Shown here: positions 13,808 through 17,739 of the stretch, piece by piece
Layout: each line of letters begins with the position of its first letter
Numbering within the stretch: the first letter of the stretch is position 1
Assembly: GCA_049323915.1 (NCBI GenBank)
Contig: JBMOPC010000029.1
Coordinates: forward strand, 1 to 17,739
From: BRHc4a sp049323915
Lineage (GTDB): Bacteria > Bacillota > Desulfotomaculia > Desulfotomaculales > Desulfocucumaceae
Direction: 5' to 3'
Length of the DNA: 17,739 nucleotides
Notes under the pieces: model-generated
What the model was told of the DNA's origin: nothing
The model's database searches: none
Seen by the model: the letters and a program-made list of their open reading frames with translations, nothing else
Program-made: the position numbers and the translations under genes

Positions 13808-13908
13808 GAATTCAGGAGTCAGTAGTCAGGAAACAGAATGAAAATGCAGGGCTTTCATTTGGCCTTTACCCGAATTATTCTGGCTTCTGGCTCCTGGCTT
13901 CTGGATTC
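13808..13908 (+). repeat. Imperfect palindromic intergenic repeat of about 100 bp
   Basis: The left arm (13808-13839) and right arm (13877-13908) are 32-base imperfect inverted repeats made of CAGGAGTCAG-like units. Read as RNA, 24 positions pair normally, five are G-U pairs and three are mismatches. The 37-base centre partly folds too (AATGAAA at 13837-13843 with TTTCATT at 13853-13859). It fills most of the gap between the DUF421 and DUF4363 genes and codes for nothing convincing. The form resembles a REP/MITE-type element, but no target duplication was identified. Confidence 0.65.
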
Positions 13909-13952
13909 CGACCCCGAAGGATTTCAGTATAAGCTAAAACAAGGAGCAGGAT

Positions 13953-14333
13953 ATGAGGTTATTAGCTGCGCTTATCATATTGTTTGCGGTAATTGTCACT
14001 GCGGGATTCTGGATGAACCACCAGCTGGAGGTGTCCACCGCCCAGTTGCTGGCAAATATAGATAAAATAGAGGACGAAATCAGGGTAAATAACTGGGAGA
14101 AGGCATACAGGCAGACCACCGGCCTTGAAAAGACCTGGCGGAAGGAGGCGGGCTGGTGGCCCATGGTTCTGGACCACCAGGAAATGGACAATATCGAGTT
14201 TGCCCTGGCCAGGTTCAAGGAGTATGTTTACGCGCAAAACCCCGTACTTTCAAGGGCCCAGCTTTCCGAGCTAAGGCTGATGATAAGGCACATACCGGAG
14301 AAAGAGGCTTTGAGCATTCAAAACATATTATAG
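13953..14333 (+). CDS. DUF4363 family protein
   Basis: The 126-residue protein has one N-terminal membrane helix (about residues 4-20), followed by an all-helical, charged domain: TAQLLANIDKIEDEIRVNNWEKAYRQTTGLEKTWRKEAGWWPMVLDHQEMDNIEFALARFKEYV. The W-rich centre and HQEMDNIE pattern fit DUF4363, a family found in spore-forming anaerobes often next to DUF421 genes. The function is unknown; most of the chain would lie outside the membrane. ATG 13953 follows AAGGAG (13941-13946). Its last 6 bases overlap the end of the convergent minus-strand gene. Confidence 0.8.
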   Translation: MRLLAALIILFAVIVTAGFWMNHQLEVSTAQLLANIDKIEDEIRVNNWEKAYRQTTGLEKTWRKEAGWWPMVLDHQEMDNIEFALARFKEYVYAQNPVLSRAQLSELRLMIRHIPEKEALSIQNIL

Positions 14334-16046
14334 CGCCAGGTCGGAAAGATAGACAAATTCAATACCCATCTCCTTCATAACGGGGATCATCTCTCTTAGC
14401 GCCCGGGAGGTTTTTTCCCCTCCCATTCCCACATGCCCTATTCCGACGGCCCGGCCTTTTTCCTGCGCCTCCCGGCAAAGCCTGTAAAGCTGTTTTTTAA
14501 TATGGTCAATCCTTTTTACCTCATCAAGAAATACATCCCTTTGCACACACGTGATCCCCATTTCTCCGGCCAGCGCCGGAATGGTTGTTTTTTTGCTTGT
14601 CCTGCTGTCCAGTACGAAAAACTGTTTTTCCCGGGCCACCTCCAGTACCGCCTTCATAACCCTGATATCCGCCGTGGCTGCCGAACCCATATGGTTGTTG
14701 AATCCCACGGCATAAGGCACTGAGCTGAAGTCTTTGCTGACGGCGGACCTTATTTCAGCGTCGGTCTGCCTGGTGGTGACAGCCCCGGGCCCCAGCCAGT
14801 AACTTTTTCCCCTGACAGGCTCCAAAGGCAGGTGGACTATCACCTGGTGCCCAGCCCCGGCAGCCTCACGGGCGTGCTTAAAGGTGTTTTCAAGGTTGGG
14901 CATGACGGCGCAGGTGACCGGGATGTCCAGTGAGAGAATTTCCTTTACACCCTCGCTGCTGTACTGGCCGAAATCGTCGATTACAATGGCCACCATTCCT
15001 TTTTTATTCTCTCCGGCTGTTTCACCGCCTGAAGACTGGCTTTGAAAAGAGAAGGCAGAGCTTATATCAATATGTCCCGCCAGTGTCTTGGCCGGCTTTC
15101 CGTTGACAGTCAGGAGAACTTCCTTTGCCCCGCTCAGAACTAAAGACTTGTTTACAATGGATCGCACAGCCAGAGCCTCCTCTTCCCCGCCCAATGACAG
15201 ACTTTCCCCTGGGGTTTTCAGATCCACCTCGGCGCGGCCCCGGCGCACTTTGACAATGCTTATGGAGATTCCGCCGGGGAGATTTACGGCCTCTTCTTTG
15301 CCGGCTGCAATCACTTTATTGCTTTCAGGGGCCTCCGGCTTTGTCCAACACCTGCCGGAGGTGCCTTCTTTGATAAAATAATTGATTACTCCCCCGGATA
15401 TGGCCCGGGCCAGCTTTTCCCGGTACTGGCCGCTTGCTATTGTTTCTTTGTCGGAGTTGTGCGTGAGATAACAGGTTTCCACAACCACCGCCGGTACTTC
15501 AACCCTGTTTAAAATGTAGTAGTTGCCAGGGCTGGCGGTGTTTTTTCCGTTTTCCGGCAGTTTAACCAGTTCCCTGTTTATATGTTCACCCAGCATTTTC
15601 CCGGCGGCAAACCCGCCCCGGAACAATACCTTCACTCCGGCCCGGTGGGGCAGCGGGCTGGCGTTGCAGTGGATGCTTAAAAAAATGTCGGCCTTTTTTT
15701 CTCCTGCCATTTTTGCCCTCAGATCGAGGCTGTTTTCGTTTTTTGTCCACAGGCGGGACAAAAAACCGCCGCCCCCGCCGCCGTGGGTCATGTAGACGGT
15801 GGCTCCGTTTCTTTCCAGCATGCTACGAATGTTTTCCGTTACCGACATGGCGGTGCTTTTTTCACAGGCCACACCCTTCCTGCAATAACCATGGTCATCT
15901 CCTCCATGGCCGGGGTCCAGAATGACTGTTTTGCCATTTAGCGGCAAGCTGCTCCCCTTCTTTTCGGCCTGGGCGGAAAAGGATGGTAAAATCAGAACCG
16001 CCAAGGTAATTACTAAAAACAGGTATAATTGATTTTTAGTCCTCAC
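14328..16046 (-). CDS. Three-domain cell-wall enzyme: amidase_3, GerMN-like, divergent polysaccharide deacetylase
   Basis: The 572-residue protein has a signal peptide (about 1-27, ending SAQA). Residues 38-225 are an N-acetylmuramoyl-L-alanine amidase_3 domain with zinc ligands H47 (LDPGHGG), E62 and H126 (SIHCNA) and catalytic E190 (VVVETCYLTHNSD). Residues 256-330 resemble the C-terminal half of a GerMN domain (SIVKVRRGRAEVDL to KEVLLTVNGKPAKTLAGHIDIS). Residues 350-572 are a divergent polysaccharide deacetylase (PF04748, YibQ type) with VAIVIDDFG, NNHMGS and FFVLDSRTS. GTG 16046 has a GGGAGG site. It probably acts outside the membrane on cell wall or spore cortex; that role is inference. 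The separate domains are confident, the substrate is not. Confidence 0.88.
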   Translation of the reverse strand: MRTKNQLYLFLVITLAVLILPSFSAQAEKKGSSLPLNGKTVILDPGHGGDDHGYCRKGVACEKSTAMSVTENIRSMLERNGATVYMTHGGGGGGFLSRLWTKNENSLDLRAKMAGEKKADIFLSIHCNASPLPHRAGVKVLFRGGFAAGKMLGEHINRELVKLPENGKNTASPGNYYILNRVEVPAVVVETCYLTHNSDKETIASGQYREKLARAISGGVINYFIKEGTSGRCWTKPEAPESNKVIAAGKEEAVNLPGGISISIVKVRRGRAEVDLKTPGESLSLGGEEEALAVRSIVNKSLVLSGAKEVLLTVNGKPAKTLAGHIDISSAFSFQSQSSGGETAGENKKGMVAIVIDDFGQYSSEGVKEILSLDIPVTCAVMPNLENTFKHAREAAGAGHQVIVHLPLEPVRGKSYWLGPGAVTTRQTDAEIRSAVSKDFSSVPYAVGFNNHMGSAATADIRVMKAVLEVAREKQFFVLDSRTSKKTTIPALAGEMGITCVQRDVFLDEVKRIDHIKKQLYRLCREAQEKGRAVGIGHVGMGGEKTSRALREMIPVMKEMGIEFVYLSDLAL

Positions 16047-16069
16047 ATTGCGCCTCCCTTTTATTAAAA

Positions 16070-16116
16070 AACGGTGCAGGTTTATTTTTGTTTTTTAAAA
16101 ATAAAAAAATACCGTT
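16070..16116. repeat. Nested symmetric palindrome between divergent amidase genes
   Basis: Outer arms AACGGT (16070-16075) and ACCGTT (16111-16116) flank inner arms TTTATTTTT (16081-16089) and AAAAATAAA (16097-16105), with exactly 5 bases between outer and inner arms on each side and a seven-base centre. The 47-bp structure lies between the starts of the two divergent genes, a likely place for shared regulation or DNA cruciform formation. No clear promoter was assigned on either strand. Confidence 0.5.
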
Positions 16117-16133
16117 CTAGAAACAATATCATT

Positions 16134-16844
16134 ATGTTGAGTGGTGCTATCAAAAAAATGGTGGTATCGGTATTACTGGGCCTGTTTTTTACGGCGGCCA
16201 TACCCTCTTATGCCGGATTGCTTTTGGGAGGGGAGGTTGTGGTGGTTGACCCCGGCCACGGCGGGTACGACCCCGGGGCGGTGCGGCGCGGGGTGAGGGA
16301 AAAGGACATTAACCTCCAGATAGCCCTTAAGCTGAAAGAATGTCTGGAACAGACGGGGGCCAGGGTTATATTGACCCGGTCCGGGGATTACAACCTTGCT
16401 GTTCCCGGGCTGCACGGCAAGGATGCCCACAGGTATGACCTGGAAAAAAGGCTGGAGGAGGCCCAGCGGTCCGGGGCCGGCATTTTTGTCAGCATTCACG
16501 CCAACTGCGTGCGGGGCGGCTACGGCGGCGGCGCCGAGGTTTATTACCACCCGGGGCCGGAAGAGTGCAGACTGCTGGCGGAGTGTGTGCAGGAAGAGCT
16601 GCGTTCCATTCCGGGCATCCGTAAAAGGCTTGCCAAGACCAGGGAATATTACGTGTTGCGCAACGCTAACATTCCGGCGGTGCTTGTGGAGGTGGGGTTT
16701 ATGGACAATCCCGGTGAAAGAAAGAAGCTGACCGGCGCTGAGTACCAGGAATTGCTGTCCCGGAAGGTGGCCTGCGGAATCCTCAGGTTCAGGCTGATGC
16801 GGCTCTTGGGATACGGGGAAGGGGGGAATACTCTTGCACCTTGA
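16134..16844 (+). CDS. cwlD: N-acetylmuramoyl-L-alanine amidase, CwlD-like
   Basis: This amidase_3 enzyme cleaves the bond between muramic acid and the peptide stem. From ATG 16134 it has 236 residues (237 in Bacillus CwlD), a signal or anchor segment (about 9-27), and zinc ligands H42 (VVVDPGHGG), E56 (VREKDINLQIA) and H122 (VSIHANC), with catalytic E186 (AVLVEVGFMDNP). CwlD starts muramic-lactam formation in spore cortex, a mark read by germination enzymes; assignment to CwlD rather than a vegetative amidase rests on size, absence of binding repeats and sporulation context. No strong ribosome site is seen; starts at 16074 and 16158 are alternatives. The next gene overlaps its end. Confidence 0.8.
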   Translation: MLSGAIKKMVVSVLLGLFFTAAIPSYAGLLLGGEVVVVDPGHGGYDPGAVRRGVREKDINLQIALKLKECLEQTGARVILTRSGDYNLAVPGLHGKDAHRYDLEKRLEEAQRSGAGIFVSIHANCVRGGYGGGAEVYYHPGPEECRLLAECVQEELRSIPGIRKRLAKTREYYVLRNANIPAVLVEVGFMDNPGERKKLTGAEYQELLSRKVACGILRFRLMRLLGYGEGGNTLAP

Positions 16845-17004
16845 CTGGGAAAAAAATCTTGGCGCCGCCGACAGGATAATACGGGTGCTAATCGGGCTTT
16901 TACTGATAGGTTTGACTTCCACCGGTATAATCAAAGGTTGGTGGGCGGCGGCGGCGGGGGTGTTGGCACTGATCCAGTTCATTGATGCATTCTTTGCGTA
17001 CTGA
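16834..17004 (+). CDS. Small DUF2892 (YgaP-like) membrane protein
   Basis: A 56-residue frame starts at TTG 16834, 11 bases before the amidase stop, after a strong AAGGGGGGA site (16819-16827). The sequence begins MHLDWEKNLGAADRIIRVLIG, followed by two hydrophobic stretches (about 17-32 and 35-54). The N-x-G-x-x-D-R-x-I-R pattern with paired membrane helices is typical of DUF2892. The function is unknown. The overlap and strong ribosome site argue for translation coupled to the amidase gene. Its shortness and TTG start make it easy to miss. Confidence 0.75.
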   Translation: MHLDWEKNLGAADRIIRVLIGLLLIGLTSTGIIKGWWAAAAGVLALIQFIDAFFAY

Positions 17005-17101
17005 ATAGTGTACGACCTCCTGGGCTGGTCAACCCGGAAAAGAGAAGCTGGAAAGTATTAAATCTTTAACCTGCCGTACCGGAGAAATGGGTGCGGCTGT
17101 T

Positions 17102-17739
17102 TTACTTTTTGCTGCATGGGCCCCGTAATGAGGCTGTAACCAGCATGATCAGCGGGATTATAAAAGCCACCGTCAGGGCGTAGGGATACCATATCACGGC
17201 GGCGAAAAACACCTCATCCACGTAACTGTCGTATACCAGTATGGACAGTGCCAGCATAAGGACTCCCGCCGGCAGCGCCAGGGGCCTGTAGTCGCTGAGA
17301 TTGAGCCACTGGGCCAGTCCCAGTACAAAGGCGTAGAAACAGACTGTTATTTTCATGAAACCGAAGCCAATCCAGTTGATGATGACGGCCGCATCCACGC
17401 GCTGTATTATATTATAAAGGTCAATCATTCTCACCGCTTCCAGAACAGGGTACCAGAGCCTCGCCGTTGCCGGTCCGATTACCAGGATGGTTCTCAGTAT
17501 TACCAGCAGCAGTAAAAAGCCACCCGTCAGCACGCCAAAAAGCATGGCCTTCCTGGCGCCGCCGGGATTGTTCAGGTATGGAATAATCATGGTGAAAAGA
17601 ATGGTTTCCGCGAAGGGAAAGCCTATTGCCGAAAGAGCTCCCTTGAAAACCGGCATCAAGCCGTTTTCCATCACGGGCATAAGCCTTCTGACATCTGCTT
17701 CAGGTATGGCCAGTGCCACCAGTACAAGCAGCAGGAATA
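17102..17739 (-). CDS. GerAB-type spore germination protein, C-terminal part (5' end outside window)
   Basis: The minus-strand frame is open past the right edge (the GTG at 17719 is internal: residues FLLLVLVA precede it). About 212 residues are seen of a family usually near 360. The fragment is strongly hydrophobic with roughly six membrane segments, including AETILFTMIIPYLNNPGGARKAMLFGVLTGGFLLLLVILRTILVIG, which fits the GerAB/ArcD/ProY transporter family. GerAB proteins form the membrane channel or sensor part of germinant receptors with GerAA and GerAC. No GerAC gene follows downstream, so this is the last gene of its operon; the partners, if present, lie to the right. Confidence 0.8.
   Translation of the reverse strand, partial: FLLLVLVALAIPEADVRRLMPVMENGLMPVFKGALSAIGFPFAETILFTMIIPYLNNPGGARKAMLFGVLTGGFLLLLVILRTILVIGPATARLWYPVLEAVRMIDLYNIIQRVDAAVIINWIGFGFMKITVCFYAFVLGLAQWLNLSDYRPLALPAGVLMLALSILVYDSYVDEVFFAAVIWYPYALTVAFIIPLIMLVTASLRGPCSKK

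Noticed and set aside
13838..14065. A 75-codon open frame starting inside the palindromic repeat
   Set aside because: It overlaps the DUF4363 gene in another frame and begins in the repeat arm, with no supporting ribosome site.
14433..15925. Several plus-strand open frames of 70-97 codons opposite the amidase-deacetylase gene
   Set aside because: They are antisense shadows of a gene with complete domain motifs and show no family features or ribosome sites.
17005..17101. Possible bidirectional terminator between the DUF2892 and GerAB-type genes
   Set aside because: Only short imperfect stems such as CTGGG/CCCGG are present, with no T-run on either strand.

Overview
The window looks like chromosome of an anaerobic, endospore-forming Firmicute. 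Gene content and order resemble the Desulfotomaculum/Pelotomaculum (Peptococcaceae) group. That placement is an inference from protein resemblance, an oxygen-independent (class III) ribonucleotide reductase, the fused cell-division/sporulation gene order and moderately high GC; no rRNA is present to confirm it.

Region 1 (1-5931, + strand) is the 3' part of a division and cell-wall (dcw) cluster: the end of murA, then ftsQ/divIB, two tandem DUF881 genes (ylxW/ylxX type), sbp, ftsA and ftsZ. Several junctions are 4-bp overlaps. Region 2 (about 5940-10165) is the sporulation commitment block: spoIIGA, sigE, sigG, spoIIR and a YlmC/YmxH-type gene. SpoIIGA is the protease that matures pro-SigE in the mother cell, SigG is the late forespore sigma factor, and SpoIIR is the forespore signal that triggers SpoIIGA. 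The promoters match this logic: a sigma-A-type promoter with an abnormal 22-bp spacer before spoIIGA (the Spo0A-activated spoIIG architecture), a full-consensus sigma-F-type promoter before sigG, and a weaker sigma-F-like one before spoIIR. Region 3 (about 10240-12985) is nrdR-nrdD, with a sigma-A-type promoter overlapped by two NrdR-box-like sequences 30 bp apart.

Region 4 (about 13000-17739) looks like accessory spore-envelope genes: a DUF421 (YetF-type) membrane protein behind a possible sigma-F-like promoter, a DUF4363 protein, a 572-residue minus-strand fusion of amidase_3, GerMN-like and divergent polysaccharide deacetylase domains, a divergent CwlD-like amidase, a short DUF2892 membrane protein overlapping it, and the C-terminal part of a GerAB-type germinant-receptor subunit running off the right edge on the minus strand.

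Most units end in recognisable intrinsic terminators. The intergenic DNA holds several structured elements: a roughly 100-bp palindromic repeat at 13808-13908 with a related half-unit at 7882-7901, a 17-bp perfect palindrome on the spoIIGA -35 region, and a symmetric nested palindrome between the two divergent amidase genes. No tRNA, rRNA, CRISPR array or insertion sequence was seen, and no gene-free stretch exceeds 300 bases. No clearly new multi-gene system is evident; the most novel items are the three-domain wall enzyme, the palindromic repeat family and the regulatory architecture.
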